A stretch of 64,000 nucleotides of DNA, taken from NCBI RefSeq assembly GCF_020523795.1, contig NZ_JAJALI010000001.1:62001-126000 (forward strand), written 5' to 3'. The DNA is from Ancylobacter sp. Lp-2. GTDB lineage: Bacteria; Pseudomonadota; Alphaproteobacteria; Rhizobiales; Xanthobacteraceae. Both the position numbers and the translations under genes were made by a program. The notes below the pieces were generated by a model. That model was not told where the DNA came from, ran no database searches, and saw nothing but the letters and a program-made list of their open reading frames with translations. Shown here one piece after another: positions 1 to 9,671 of this stretch (position 1 is its first letter; the number at the start of each line of letters is the position of its first letter).

Positions 1-959
1 GTGAGCAACGGTGCTGTCGAGGATATCTCAGCGAGCGACGTCGGACGGGTCTCACCGACGTGAAGGTCCAGCATGGTCTGGTCTTCGATGGTGGCCACCT
101 GATACTGGTCGATCAGCTCTACGAGCGCCCTGCGTTGCTCAAAAGGCATCACGATGCCGGTCGGCGCGTGGCAGGTGGGAGTCACCATCACAAGGCGCGG
201 ACGGACGGTCTTAAGCAGGGTTTCGAGCCCATCGAGCACAAAGCCTGTCGGTTCAACGGGTAGCGTGGCCAAATTGGCACCGATCATGCGGAACGCGCTG
301 ATGGCGCCAGGATAGGTCGGGTTCTCCAGCACGACGCGCTCGCTATAGGGCGCATAAAGCTGTCCGATCAGCCAAATGGCCTGCTGCGAGCCCGAGGTGA
401 TGAGAATTTCGTCAGGTTGCGTGCGCAGCCCGCTTACGCGCTGGATGTAGTCCGACACCGTGCTACGCAACGCCATCAGGCCCAGGGGCTGATAGCCGCT
501 GCTGGCGGGAAGCGCGTGCAGCGCAGCCATCTGTTCAGCGGCAATGTCGCACAGCAAGGGACCGATGCTTGCTTGCCGCGACACGCTGAAATCGACGGTT
601 CCGGGCGGCGGCGGCGCCAATGGGCGCATCATCGGATTGCGTGCCATCGCCTTGACCACGTCCTGATTGACGTAGGGCGAGGGAATGTTGTGCTGCGGGT
701 GGCGGATCATATGGCCGCTGCCCTGGCGGCTTTCCAGCCAACCCTCCTCGCGCAGAATCCCGAACGACCGGATGACGGTCGTGCGGCTCACCTTCAGCGT
801 GTCGGCAAGCGTGCGCTCGGGCGGCAGCACGATGCCGGGCGCAATATCCCCGTTCGTCAGCGCCGCGCGCAGGGCAGCGGCAAGCCTGGCGTAAAGGGGG
901 CCCTCACCCTCCTGCCAGTTTCCAAGCATCTTCTGGAGCGATCGCGGTTTTTGCAGCAT
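1..959 (-). CDS. MocR-family GntR/aminotransferase regulator (partial)
   Basis: The reading frame is open from the ATG at 959 to the window edge, so the C-terminus is missing. The N-terminus is a GntR-type winged helix (GPLYARLAAALRAAL, then LPPERTLADTLKVSRTTVIR). A fold-type I PLP aminotransferase-like domain follows, with a SGSQQAIWL cofactor-loop segment and a PTCHAPTG segment in the place of the usual P-x-x-x-PTG motif. The PLP lysine would lie beyond the window. MocR proteins are PLP-sensing transcription factors that usually control the divergently transcribed neighbour, here the hydantoinase operon starting at 1210. Two direct repeats in the 250-bp gap fit the way this family binds DNA. 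Family assignment is firm; the effector is unknown. Confidence 0.88.
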   Translation of the reverse strand, partial: MLQKPRSLQKMLGNWQEGEGPLYARLAAALRAALTNGDIAPGIVLPPERTLADTLKVSRTTVIRSFGILREEGWLESRQGSGHMIRHPQHNIPSPYVNQDVVKAMARNPMMRPLAPPPPGTVDFSVSRQASIGPLLCDIAAEQMAALHALPASSGYQPLGLMALRSTVSDYIQRVSGLRTQPDEILITSGSQQAIWLIGQLYAPYSERVVLENPTYPGAISAFRMIGANLATLPVEPTGFVLDGLETLLKTVRPRLVMVTPTCHAPTGIVMPFEQRRALVELIDQYQVATIEDQTMLDLHVGETRPTSLAEISSTAPLL

Positions 960-1102
960 GGCAGGACGTCTCGGTCTGGCGGCATATGTCAACGGGTACG
1001 GTCGAGGGGCGTCACGCTCCGGGGAACCCGACCCAAGGGATACAAAGCCCTCGGACCTTCGGCGAGGCCAATTATGGCCAAAACAATCACATGACAAGAT
1101 CG

Positions 1103-1150
1103 AAGTCCAATTCATGCGATTGGCGCCTTGAGGTTAAGTCCAATTATGCG
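1103..1150. promoter_or_regulatory. Direct repeats, candidate MocR operator
   Basis: Two copies of a 15-16 bp sequence, AAGTCCAATTCATGCG at 1103-1118 and AAGTCCAATTATGCG at 1136-1150, start 33 bp apart, about three helical turns. They lie between the divergent mocR-like and hyuA starts. Direct repeats of this kind are typical MocR binding sites. A TTGACA hexamer follows at 1159-1164 without a convincing -10 partner. Confidence 0.5.
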
Positions 1151-1209
1151 CTCTAAATTTGACATTGGTTTTCGAGCGAATAGCCGGCGACCCAAAAAAG
1201 CGAGGGAAT

Positions 1210-3240
1210 ATGAGCACGACCAATATTCGAGTCGCCGTGGACGTGGGAGGCACGTTCACGGACATATGCATCTTCGACGATCGATCCGGAGCCATGCGCG
1301 TCGAAAAGCTTCCGTCCAGTGTCGATCCGATCGACGCCGTTCTGAAGGGCGTCAGCAATGCGGGTGTCGACCTGCACGACGTGGCTCTCTTTTCCCATGG
1401 CACCACGGTGGCGACGAATGCGCTGATCACCCGCCGCCTCCCGAGGGCCGCCATGGTCACGACCCGCGGCTTCCGCGACATCATCGAGATCCGCCGGGGA
1501 ACCAAGGAAGATCTCTGGGACGCCTACAAGGACGTTGCCCCGCCCTATATCAAGCGCCGCGACCGCATCGAGGTCACCGAGCGTGTCGACTATGCGGGCG
1601 AGATTCTCACGCAGCTGGACGAGGAAGATGCGCGCCGCGTCGCCGGGGTTCTGCGCCGCAAGGGCATTGAAACCATCGCGGTGTGCTTCATCAATGCTCA
1701 TGCCAATCCGGCGAATGAGCGCCGCATGCGCGACCTCCTCCTGGAGGAGCTGCCTGGAGCACGCGTGACCTGCTCCAGCGAGGTCCTGCCGGAGATCTTC
1801 GAGCATGAGCGCTTTTCCACCACCGTCGCGAATGCCGTGCTGGCCCCGCTGGTCAGCGGTTATGTCAACCGCTTGGGCGAGCGCCTGAAGACGGGCGGAT
1901 ATGACGGCGACCTGCTCATTCTCCATTCCGGCGGCGGCGTAATGACGCCGAAGACCGTCGAGAAGATGGGCGTGCGCCTCGCCGCGTCCGGCATCGCCGC
2001 GGGTGCGATCGCCAGCAGGCACATCGCGGCGCTGGCGGGCTTTCCTAATGCCATCGGCCTCGACATGGGCGGCACCAGCACCGACATCTCGCTCGTCGCA
2101 GGCGGTGAACTGCGCACGACCAAGGAGTGGTTCGTCGAATACGGCTATCCGATCTGCCTGCCGAGCATCGAAGTGCTGACTATCGGCGCCGGTGGCGGCT
2201 CGCTGGCATGGCTGGACGATGCGGGCGGCCTTCGTAACGGCCCGCAATCCGCTGGCGCCAATCCGGGACCGGCCGCTTATGGTCGGGGAGGCACCCAGCC
2301 GACCAACACGGATGCCAACCTCGTTCTTGGTCGGCTAGGTAGCGAGTTGATCGCCGGCGGGCTGAAACTCGACCAGGAGGCCGCAACCAATGCCGTCCAG
2401 AATGGTGTTGCCGAGCCGCTTGGTCTCTCCCTGACGCAGGCCGCGAACTCGGTGCTGCGTGTGGCCAATGCCAACATGGCCGACGCCGTACGGCTGATAT
2501 CCATTCGCCGCGGCTATGACCCTCGCGAATTCGTCCTTGTGGTATTCGGTGGCGCCGGACCTCTGCACGGCGTCGATCTTGCTCGCGAGCTCTCGATCCC
2601 GACGGTGCTGGTTCCTCCGCATCCCGGTGTCACCTCGGCGCTCGGCTGCCTTCTGGTCGACATCCAGCACGATCTGTCGTCGATGTTCCTTGGGCGAGTC
2701 GACGAGGTCGATCCCACCGATGTCGAGGCCGAGTTCAAGAACCTCGAACACGAGGCCTACCAGCGGCTGCTGGCGGAAGGCGTTGCGCCGGAAGACATGC
2801 AGCTGCTGCGCCATATCGACATGCGCTATGTCGGCCAATGGCGTTCCATGTCGATCTCCACGAGCGGCCCGCTCACCGATCTGGCCCCGATCGTCGAGCA
2901 GTTCCATGCTGAACATGCCCGCGAGCACAATTTCAGCCGGGTCGGCGTCAAGGTCGAGGTCTACCGCCTCACTGTCACCGCTATAGGAAAAGTGCCCAAG
3001 CCCGACCTTCCCAAGCATGAGCTGACCCAGTCCACGCCGGTGCCGGTCGCGACACGTCAGGTCTGGTTCCAAGATAGCCCGGACTCCGTCGATACGCCCG
3101 TGTTCGATCGTTCGAAGCTCACCGCCGGTACGGTGATCAAGGGACCCGCAATCATCGAGCAACTGGATTCGACGACCCCGGTCCCGCCGGGCGCAGTCGC
3201 CGAAGTCGACGCTTGGCACAATTTGAGGATATCGGTCTAA
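1210..3240 (+). CDS. hyuA: Hydantoinase/oxoprolinase subunit A (HyuA)
   Basis: A 676-residue protein of the ATP-dependent hydantoinase A / N-methylhydantoinase A / 5-oxoprolinase N-half family. It shows the N-terminal phosphate-binding motif DVGGTFTD (about residues 9-16) and the second ATPase-fold motif GLDMGGTSTDISLV near the middle. I chose the ATG at 1210 because GAGGG precedes it and VAVDVGGTFTD is then near the N-terminus, as usual. With HyuB it would hydrolyse a cyclic amide (hydantoin, oxoproline or lactam) with ATP. Its stop codon overlaps the hyuB start by one base. Acetone-carboxylase-like or lactamase activity cannot be excluded, because the substrate cannot be read from the sequence. 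Confidence 0.9.
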   Translation: MSTTNIRVAVDVGGTFTDICIFDDRSGAMRVEKLPSSVDPIDAVLKGVSNAGVDLHDVALFSHGTTVATNALITRRLPRAAMVTTRGFRDIIEIRRGTKEDLWDAYKDVAPPYIKRRDRIEVTERVDYAGEILTQLDEEDARRVAGVLRRKGIETIAVCFINAHANPANERRMRDLLLEELPGARVTCSSEVLPEIFEHERFSTTVANAVLAPLVSGYVNRLGERLKTGGYDGDLLILHSGGGVMTPKTVEKMGVRLAASGIAAGAIASRHIAALAGFPNAIGLDMGGTSTDISLVAGGELRTTKEWFVEYGYPICLPSIEVLTIGAGGGSLAWLDDAGGLRNGPQSAGANPGPAAYGRGGTQPTNTDANLVLGRLGSELIAGGLKLDQEAATNAVQNGVAEPLGLSLTQAANSVLRVANANMADAVRLISIRRGYDPREFVLVVFGGAGPLHGVDLARELSIPTVLVPPHPGVTSALGCLLVDIQHDLSSMFLGRVDEVDPTDVEAEFKNLEHEAYQRLLAEGVAPEDMQLLRHIDMRYVGQWRSMSISTSGPLTDLAPIVEQFHAEHAREHNFSRVGVKVEVYRLTVTAIGKVPKPDLPKHELTQSTPVPVATRQVWFQDSPDSVDTPVFDRSKLTAGTVIKGPAIIEQLDSTTPVPPGAVAEVDAWHNLRISV

Positions 3241-5246
3241 TGATCAAGCAATCCATCCGCAGCGGTGAAGACCGCACTGAAACGCTCGATCCGGTCACCT
3301 TCGAAGTTCTGAAGAATTCCTTCACGACAATCGTCGACCAGATGGCGGAGCAGATCCTGCGCACCTGCCACTCTTTCGTAATGTATGCCCGCGACTTCTC
3401 GTCCGCACTTTGCGATCGCGAAGGCAACACGGTGATGCAGGGCAGCGGCGATATCGCCGTCCATGTAGGCACCCTGCATTTCACCGCCAAGGCCGTGATC
3501 AATGCCTTCGGTGACGACATCGCGGAGGGCGATGTCTTCGCCATCAACGATCCCTATCTCGGCGGCACGCATTTCTGCGACGTGCGCATCGTGCGTCCGA
3601 TCTTCGCCGGTGGCGAGTTGATCGGCTTCTCGCAGTCCAACGGTCACTGGGCCGACATCGGCGGCAGCGTGCCTGGCTCGTTCGACGTGAATGCGAAGGA
3701 ACATTTCGGCGAGGGCCTGCGCATACCGCCGCTGCGCATCGTTCAGGGCGGGCGGGCGCTCACCGACGTGATGAAGATGATCGTCTCCAACACCCGCGCG
3801 CCCGAGGCGGCGGAAGGTGACCTTCATGCTCAGATGGAGGCGACCCGCATCGCCGAGATCGAGATGTTGCGGCTGGTCGCCAAATATGGCCAGGGCACGG
3901 TCGTCACCGCCATGGAAGAGGTGCAGAACTACGTCGAGCGCCTCACCCGCCAGCGCGTCGCCGAGATGCCGGATGGCACATGGGAGACGACCGACTACCT
4001 CGACTTCGACCCGGCCAAGGGAGAAGGTCTGGTGCCGGTCAAGGTCAAGATGACGATCAAGGGAGACACCATCTCCTACGATCTCTCCGGTTCGGCGGAA
4101 GTCGTGGCTACCTTCCTTAACGGCACCTTCGGCTCGTCCTTCTCGGGACTGGTGACCGGTACCAAGATGTTCTTCCCCGATCTTCCGCTCAATTCTGGAT
4201 TTTATCGGGTTCTTGACGTCAATCTCGGTCCGACAGGCACTGTCGTCAACGCGGTATGGCCGACGGCAGTCACCGGTTTCTGTTCCGGTTCTTACGGAAA
4301 AGTCGTCAACGCGGTCTTCGAACTGTGGTCCGAGGTGCAGCCCCAGCGCGCGATGGCCTGCTGCGTTGACATCGAATACCTGCTGGTTGGCGGCCGTGAT
4401 ACCCGGACTCCGAGTAACGACGTCTTCATGTGGTACGACTGGATGGTCGGCGGCTGGGGAGGCCGCAACGGCAAGGACGGCTCCGGCGCTACATCGGCCG
4501 TGTTTGGCGTCGGCGAGGCTGTTCAGCCGCTGGAAGGCCAAGAGCGCCTGTGCCCGGTAGTGACCACCGAACATCAGATCGCGACCGATTCCGGTGGTCC
4601 GGGACGCTTCCGCGGCGGCTGCGGCGTGCGCAAGGGCGGGACGCTAACCGGCGTGCGCAACACGGTTATGTCCTATTGCTGCGATCGCTCGCGCTCCATC
4701 ACCTGGGGCATGAAGGGCGGCCTGCCGTCCATTCCCCATGGAGTTTGGCTGACCCCCGAAGGTGGCGAGCCCAAGTACATGGGCGCCATTTTCTCCAACG
4801 TGTCTGTTGGGCCGGGCGATCACTTCACCCGCCCATCCGCTGGCGGCGGCGGGCTGGGAGATCCTCTGGAGCGTGATCCAGAGGCCGTGCTTGAAGACGT
4901 CATCGACGAATATGTCAGCGTGGAGCGGGCCCGGAAGGACTACGGCGTCGTCATTCGGGAAATCGACCGCGAGCTCGATCTGTTCGAGATCGATGCCGAG
5001 GCGACGGCCACCGAGCGACGATCCATCCGTGCCAAGCGCGTCGGCTGGCTCAGCGAAGACCCCGAACAGATCGCGCAACGGTTCCGGGAAGGCAAACTGA
5101 CCGTGCACGATCTGGTTCGGCAATATGCCGTGATCCTGGACTGGGGCACCGGGGAACTCCTGCCCAAAACAACCAAACAATTTCGTGAAATGATACAGCA
5201 GCGCACCGTTAAAGAGTGGCTGCCGGTGACAGCAGGTGCAGCATGA
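3240..5246 (+). CDS. hyuB: Hydantoinase B/oxoprolinase subunit (HyuB)
   Basis: A 668-residue hydantoinase B / N-methylhydantoinase B family protein. The opening segment DPVTFEVLKNSFTTIVDQMAEQ is characteristic, as are DFSSALCDREGNTV and the DPYLGGTHFCDV segment that follows. The C-terminal half holds the usual SGGPGRFRGGCGVRK segment. The ATG overlaps the last base of the hyuA stop (TAATG), and a GAGGA sits about ten bases upstream, so the two subunits are translationally coupled. Length and motif order match the family, and the gene looks intact. It is expected to be the catalytic partner of HyuA in a cytoplasmic complex. Confidence 0.9.
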   Translation: MIKQSIRSGEDRTETLDPVTFEVLKNSFTTIVDQMAEQILRTCHSFVMYARDFSSALCDREGNTVMQGSGDIAVHVGTLHFTAKAVINAFGDDIAEGDVFAINDPYLGGTHFCDVRIVRPIFAGGELIGFSQSNGHWADIGGSVPGSFDVNAKEHFGEGLRIPPLRIVQGGRALTDVMKMIVSNTRAPEAAEGDLHAQMEATRIAEIEMLRLVAKYGQGTVVTAMEEVQNYVERLTRQRVAEMPDGTWETTDYLDFDPAKGEGLVPVKVKMTIKGDTISYDLSGSAEVVATFLNGTFGSSFSGLVTGTKMFFPDLPLNSGFYRVLDVNLGPTGTVVNAVWPTAVTGFCSGSYGKVVNAVFELWSEVQPQRAMACCVDIEYLLVGGRDTRTPSNDVFMWYDWMVGGWGGRNGKDGSGATSAVFGVGEAVQPLEGQERLCPVVTTEHQIATDSGGPGRFRGGCGVRKGGTLTGVRNTVMSYCCDRSRSITWGMKGGLPSIPHGVWLTPEGGEPKYMGAIFSNVSVGPGDHFTRPSAGGGGLGDPLERDPEAVLEDVIDEYVSVERARKDYGVVIREIDRELDLFEIDAEATATERRSIRAKRVGWLSEDPEQIAQRFREGKLTVHDLVRQYAVILDWGTGELLPKTTKQFREMIQQRTVKEWLPVTAGAA

Positions 5247-6253
5247 CCAAATCATTCAACCTGGACACGCAGATCGCCTCGGCGCCGGAAGCGGTGCGTG
5301 CGATCCTTGCGACCGAGGTACCGAGACTCGATCCTGATCGTCCGATCATCTTCACCGGCATCGGGACCTCGCTGCATGCCGCGCGTGTCGCGGCCAGTTG
5401 GGTGAATGTGCTCAATGGCGGCAAAAACCGAGCGCAGGCGCTGGATGCCCATGACGTGGGCACCTGGTTGCCGATCCGCGCCGATGATCAGGTGGTGGTG
5501 ATCAGTCACCGGGGCAACAAGATATTCCCGACCGCCTCGCTAAACCGGGCGCGGAGCGCGGGCGCCAGCACCATAGCGATCGTCGGGCAGGCCGCGCCGG
5601 TTCAGCCGGCCGACAATACGGTGCGCACCTGTGCGAACGAGACGGCGGGCACCTTCACGGTGTCCTATCTGAGCTCACTCGCGGTTCTCGCTCGGCTGGC
5701 GTCGCAGTTCGACACATCGGCCGACCAGGCCTTCGCCACGGCGGTCGACGCCTTGCCGGAAGCGGTGGCGCAGACAATCGCTCTCGGCAATCCCGCCATC
5801 GCCGCCGAGAAGGTCAAGGCCGCCGAGACGCTCCTTATCATCGGCTTCGGCATCGATCTGCCGACGGCGCAAGAAGCAGCCTTGAAGATCAAGGAAGGCG
5901 CCTGGCAATGGACGGAAGCCATGCCCCCGGAATTCGCCCTCCACGGCACGCCGGCGAGTTTCCATCCTGGAATGGCCGCCGCGGTGATCGAGCCGGGCGA
6001 AGACGATAGCGGCCGTACCCAGCTGCTACTGACCGTGCTGGATCGTCTCGGTATCGAGACAGTCACGGTGAGCGAGCGCCGGGATACGGAACTGGCCTTC
6101 GTCACGCCGCATCCGCTGCTCCGGCCGGTCACTGGCATTGTGCCGCTGCAACGTCTGACTGCGGAGTTGGCGCGTTTGCGCGATACGGATCCGGACACCA
6201 TGCATGGCAACAGGGAGCCTTGGCGCTCCGTTATGACAAGTGTGAAGCTCTAG
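5243..6253 (+). CDS. SIS-domain sugar-phosphate isomerase-like protein
   Basis: A 336-residue protein whose ATG overlaps the hyuB stop by four bases (ATGA). It resembles the double-SIS isomerase half of glucosamine-6-phosphate synthase. FTGIGTSLHAARVAASW forms the first phosphosugar-binding loop. VVISHRGNKIFPTASLNRAR corresponds to the second strand and SxS-like loop. AALKIKEGAWQWTEAMPPEFALHG matches the GlmS-type segment holding the catalytic glutamate region. There is no glutaminase domain, so it is not a complete GlmS. A SIS protein coupled to hydantoinase genes is unusual; it may act on an amino- or amido-linked intermediate, but no substrate can be named. Confidence 0.8.
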   Translation: MTKSFNLDTQIASAPEAVRAILATEVPRLDPDRPIIFTGIGTSLHAARVAASWVNVLNGGKNRAQALDAHDVGTWLPIRADDQVVVISHRGNKIFPTASLNRARSAGASTIAIVGQAAPVQPADNTVRTCANETAGTFTVSYLSSLAVLARLASQFDTSADQAFATAVDALPEAVAQTIALGNPAIAAEKVKAAETLLIIGFGIDLPTAQEAALKIKEGAWQWTEAMPPEFALHGTPASFHPGMAAAVIEPGEDDSGRTQLLLTVLDRLGIETVTVSERRDTELAFVTPHPLLRPVTGIVPLQRLTAELARLRDTDPDTMHGNREPWRSVMTSVKL

Positions 6254-6351
6254 CTCCGCGCACATGCTGGGAAGTCTCGCCGCGAAAGAGATGAAGCGGT
6301 CCCGACCGCGGCGAGACTTGGAATATCGCGCCAAAGAACAGGGAATGGGTG

Positions 6352-7311
6352 ATGCCGAAAGTTCTTGCAGCCGTTGTTCAGACGGGAACGGAGGGGATCG
6401 ACGCGGAGGCGACGCTCGCCAAGGCCGAGCAGTTGATCGCCGAGTGCGGCGCGCGCGGCGTTAAGGTCGCGGTGTTTCCCGAAGCCTTCATCGGCGGCTA
6501 TCCGAAGGGCGCCAATTTCCATATCGTCATAGGCTCCCGCCTGCCGGTCGGCCGCGATGAATACGCGGCCTATGTTTCGCGCGCAGTCGTCGTGCCGGGC
6601 CCGGAAGTGACACGACTTGGCGACGCCGCCCGCAAGGCCGAATTGTTCCTGGTCATCGGCGTAATCGAGCGCGAAGGCGGCACACTCTACTGTACGGCAC
6701 TGTTCTTCGGGCCGGATGGCAGCCTTCTAGGCAAGCACCGCAAGACGATGCCCACGGCAGCGGAGCGTCTGTGCTGGGGGTTCGGCGACGGCTCGACGCT
6801 GACGACGGTCCCCACACCCTGGGGGCCGCTTGGGGCCGTGATCTGCTGGGAAAACTACATGCCTCTCTTGCGGACGGCGATGTACAGCAAGGGAATCGCG
6901 CTGTATTGCGCTCCGACTGCGGATGACCGTGACAGTTGGGCCGCGACCATGCGCCATATCGCACTTGAGGGACGCTGCTTCGTTCTCTCCGCATGCCAAT
7001 ACCTGACGCGCGATAACTTTCCGGTGGACATGCAGAACGCGATTCCTGAAGAGAACGGCGACGTTCTAATGCGCGGCGGCAGCCTGATCGTCAGCCCTTC
7101 GGGGCAAATCCTGGCGGGGCCTGTGTTCGATAGCGACGCAATCCTGACCGCCGAACTCGACCTGGAAGATGTGATCCGCGGCAAGTTCGATTTCGACGTG
7201 ACCGGGCACTATGCGCGCCCGGACCTGTTCAACCTGACCGTTGACGAGCGTATGCGCAGGCCGGTGACGCACGTTCAAGATGACCAGGCGTCACTCACGC
7301 CGTCCTCATAG
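6352..7311 (+). CDS. Nitrilase / carbon-nitrogen hydrolase
   Basis: A 319-residue nitrilase-superfamily enzyme with the full Glu-Lys-Cys triad: Glu in VAVFPEAFIGGYPKG, Lys in LGKHRKTMPT and Cys in GAVICWENYMPLLR. The FIGGYPKG and CWENYMPL contexts resemble true aliphatic or arylaliphatic nitrilases and cyanide-degrading enzymes more than amidases. A GTG three bases upstream (6349) is an alternative start. I prefer the ATG at 6352 because GGGA sits at a suitable distance. It follows the SIS gene by about 100 bp on the same strand, so it is likely part of the same catabolic operon, supplying carboxylates and ammonia from nitriles. Confidence 0.9.
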   Translation: MPKVLAAVVQTGTEGIDAEATLAKAEQLIAECGARGVKVAVFPEAFIGGYPKGANFHIVIGSRLPVGRDEYAAYVSRAVVVPGPEVTRLGDAARKAELFLVIGVIEREGGTLYCTALFFGPDGSLLGKHRKTMPTAAERLCWGFGDGSTLTTVPTPWGPLGAVICWENYMPLLRTAMYSKGIALYCAPTADDRDSWAATMRHIALEGRCFVLSACQYLTRDNFPVDMQNAIPEENGDVLMRGGSLIVSPSGQILAGPVFDSDAILTAELDLEDVIRGKFDFDVTGHYARPDLFNLTVDERMRRPVTHVQDDQASLTPSS

Positions 7312-7572
7312 AACACCTTCTCGGATATCTGGTTGGTTGTGTTCGGCGGCACAAACGTCGGTTGCAGGTGGACTATTTCGATAGCGCAGGGAAGCAACGA
7401 AGCAAGCTGGCGCTAGACAAGTGAGTGCCCGCCGGAACAGAGACTGCCGTATCAGGCCCGCGAAATAACCAATCCCAGTGCGGCACTTTGGCCGAAGCTC
7501 AAGATGTTGGCGCGGTCATCTGAAGATACCACCGCAGCTCATCAGGTCCGGCAATAAAAAGGATGAAAGACT

Positions 7573-8031
7573 ATGACGAAGACAACACATATCACGGTTC
7601 GGCGGATATCGCCCGAAGACGCAGCGGCTTGGCGGCTGCTTTATCGTGGCTATGTGGCCTTTTACAAACGGGAGATTACCGACGCCATCTTGGATCAGAC
7701 CTGGAGCTGGCTGCTAGACCAGACCCACCAGCTGGAGGGTCTCGTCGCCGTCGATGCGGACGGGCATCTGTTGGGCCTTGCCCACTATCGGCCTCAACCT
7801 AAACCCTTGATGGGGAGCTATGCGGGATTTCTGGACGATCTTTTCGTCGATCCGGGGATGCGCGGCCACGGCGTTGGACGCCAGCTGATCGAGCACCTTG
7901 CCATGATCGGCCGCGAGCGTGGGTGGTCCTCGATCCGCTGGATCACCGCCGCCGATAATGCAACTGCGCGGCGACTCTATGACGACGTGGCCGTGGCGAC
8001 GCAGTGGGTTACCTATGAGTTGACCCCGTAA
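7573..8031 (+). CDS. GNAT N-acetyltransferase
   Basis: A 152-residue single-domain GNAT acetyltransferase. The acetyl-CoA pyrophosphate-binding loop is visible in LFVDPGMRGHGVGRQLIEHL (R-G-x-G-x-G pattern), followed by the late strand and helix segment ITAADNATARRLYDDVA. The ATG at 7573 follows an AAGGA element at a good distance. The gene stands alone after the nitrilase, with a 260-bp gap upstream in which I see no gene. The acceptor substrate is unknown; small-molecule amine acetylation is the default expectation. Confidence 0.85.
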   Translation: MTKTTHITVRRISPEDAAAWRLLYRGYVAFYKREITDAILDQTWSWLLDQTHQLEGLVAVDADGHLLGLAHYRPQPKPLMGSYAGFLDDLFVDPGMRGHGVGRQLIEHLAMIGRERGWSSIRWITAADNATARRLYDDVAVATQWVTYELTP

Positions 8032-8399
8032 TCAGCACAGCCTTCGCCGAAGCCTTTCCGGACATCCGCCGGAACGCGAAATGACGCGAACACGCGGGTG
8101 GTCCTGATCAATGTGCGTCTGGCAGGTTCGGCTTGCGAAACGGAGGACGAGATCATCCTCCGCGAGATGCTATCCATCGACGAAGCTGGCCGGCCCCGAC
8201 TTCGGGACGGCTCTCACTTTGTGATGAACGACCGCGAGGCGTCATACCACCTTTATGTACAGCCGAGCGCAGCGCATCCGCCAGCTTAATGACGGCCACT
8301 TCCATTCCCAGGGGCGTATAGGTGGCAAACCCCATGGGGAGCCCGGCTTCGCCCCGTGCGAAAGCGTGGAGGGCAGACAGGCCGAAGTGGTCAACGCCG
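8032..8399. other. Region without a supportable gene
   Basis: Short open frames exist on both strands: a 63-codon frame on plus at 8098-8289 and a minus frame across 8153-8443 reading HFGLSALHAFARGEAGLPMG. None has a ribosome-binding site or a recognisable domain. The stretch runs into an insertion-sequence remnant and is probably degraded sequence. Confidence 0.4.
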
Positions 8400-8937
8400 A
8401 CGTGACCGGCTGGCCTCGATTGCGGCGCTCTCGGACAGGTCACAGATCAGCATGCAGGGCAAGGCTGGATCGCAGAGACAGCGCAGATCGACAGCCGCAA
8501 CGTCAGGGCGCACCGCTGTTCCGGCGGTGCAAAAGGGGCTCGAGCCCAAGCCATTGGTGCCTCGCGCGGTGGTCGGACGACGAAGATCCATGCGCTAGCC
8601 GATGTCCTGCGACGACCGCTGCGCCTCGCGCCGACGCCGGGCAGCACGTCTGATATCAAAGGGGCCGATCTGCTGATCGGCGACGCGACCAACATGAACC
8701 GGCTGATCGTTGACCGCGACTACGATGCCAATAGGCACGATCCCTGTCATCCCCGGCAGACGCAATCGCAGGCGTCCGATCCAGTATGACGTGAGATACT
8801 ACCGCGACCGCTGGCGCGTGGAAGCGATGTTCTGCCGCCTTAAGGACTTCCGCCGCATCGCCACACGATACGACAAGCTCGCCCGCAACTACGCCTCAGC
8901 GGTGGCCCTTGCCGCCGTCATTGCATTCTGGTGCTAA
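8400..8937 (+). pseudogene. IS5-family transposase remnant
   Basis: Out-of-frame pieces of an IS5-family DDE transposase are readable. Around 8460-8700 the pieces read IDSRNVRAHRC then RTTKIHALADVLRRPL, as in the catalytic domain. From about 8710 to 8937 the C-terminus reads IPGRRNRRRPIQYDVRYYRDRWRVEAMF then LKDFRRIATRYDKLARNYASAVALAAVIAFW, containing the final catalytic Glu. The frames are split by shifts and the N-terminal part is absent, so no active enzyme can be made. It differs in sequence from the intact IS5-type element at 9675. Confidence 0.8.
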
Positions 8938-8976
8938 TGAGCTCCGGGGCCTTCACTCCCTACCGCAGAGGTCTTG

Positions 8977-9669
8977 ATGTCGAATTTTCCTGATCGCTGG
9001 CCGTTCCCCGAGCGAAGGTCCATTGAAGGGCGGTACTGCCGCCTGGAGCCGCTCGATCCCGCTATCCATGGCGACGGATTGTTCGATGTCGTCTCGGGAT
9101 CCGAAGCCGATCGCCTGCATCGCTGGCTGCCAGACCCCGTTCCCGGCTCCCGTCCCGAATTTGACGAATGGCTCGTGTCGAAAGCTGCCTCAACCGACCC
9201 GATGTTCTACGCAGTGATTGACAAGGCTACGGGCCGCGTCGAGGGCCGGCAGGGCCTCATGGATATCAGCACCGCATACGGCAGTGCGGAGATCGGACAC
9301 ATCTTGTGGGGCCCACGGATTGCCGGCACGCGGGTCGCCACGGAGGCTTTCTTCCTTATGGCGGATTACGTGTTCGGGCTCGGCTACCGTCGCTACCAGT
9401 GGCGCTGTAACGCTAACAACGGGCCCTCGCGGCGCGCGGCCGAGCGTTTCGGCTACACATATGAGGGCGTCTTCCGCAACCACATGGTGGTGAAGGGTGA
9501 GAGCCGAGATACAGCTTGGTACTCAATCATTGACGAGGAATGGCCCCGCTATCGCGCGGCATACGAGCGTTGGCTTCAAGCTGACAACTTCGATAGCGAA
9601 GGCCGCCAAAGGGCCCGGCTCAATGAACTTCGGCAGGACGCTCTGCCCATCACGTCCGTCAATGATTGA
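8977..9669 (+). CDS. RimJ/RimL-type GNAT acetyltransferase
   Basis: A 230-residue GNAT of the RimJ/RimL type, related to proteins that acetylate ribosomal-protein N-termini or small molecules. The family pattern is visible in YCRLEPLDPAIHGDGLF (N-terminal strand), AEIGHILWGPRIAGTRVATEA (cofactor loop region) and WRCNANNGPSRRAAERFGYTYEGVFRNHMVVKGESRDTAWYSI (C-terminal core). The ATG at 8977 has AGAGG upstream. An IS5-type element is inserted only five bases past the stop codon, so the gene itself is intact. Confidence 0.88.
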   Translation: MSNFPDRWPFPERRSIEGRYCRLEPLDPAIHGDGLFDVVSGSEADRLHRWLPDPVPGSRPEFDEWLVSKAASTDPMFYAVIDKATGRVEGRQGLMDISTAYGSAEIGHILWGPRIAGTRVATEAFFLMADYVFGLGYRRYQWRCNANNGPSRRAAERFGYTYEGVFRNHMVVKGESRDTAWYSIIDEEWPRYRAAYERWLQADNFDSEGRQRARLNELRQDALPITSVND

Positions 9670-9671
9670 GT

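Noticed and set aside
2335-3219. Long minus-strand open frame antisense to hyuA
   Set aside because: Shadow of a GC-rich gene; no start signal or domain. The same applies to the long antisense frames under hyuB, DUF1254, relaxase and ParB-like genes.
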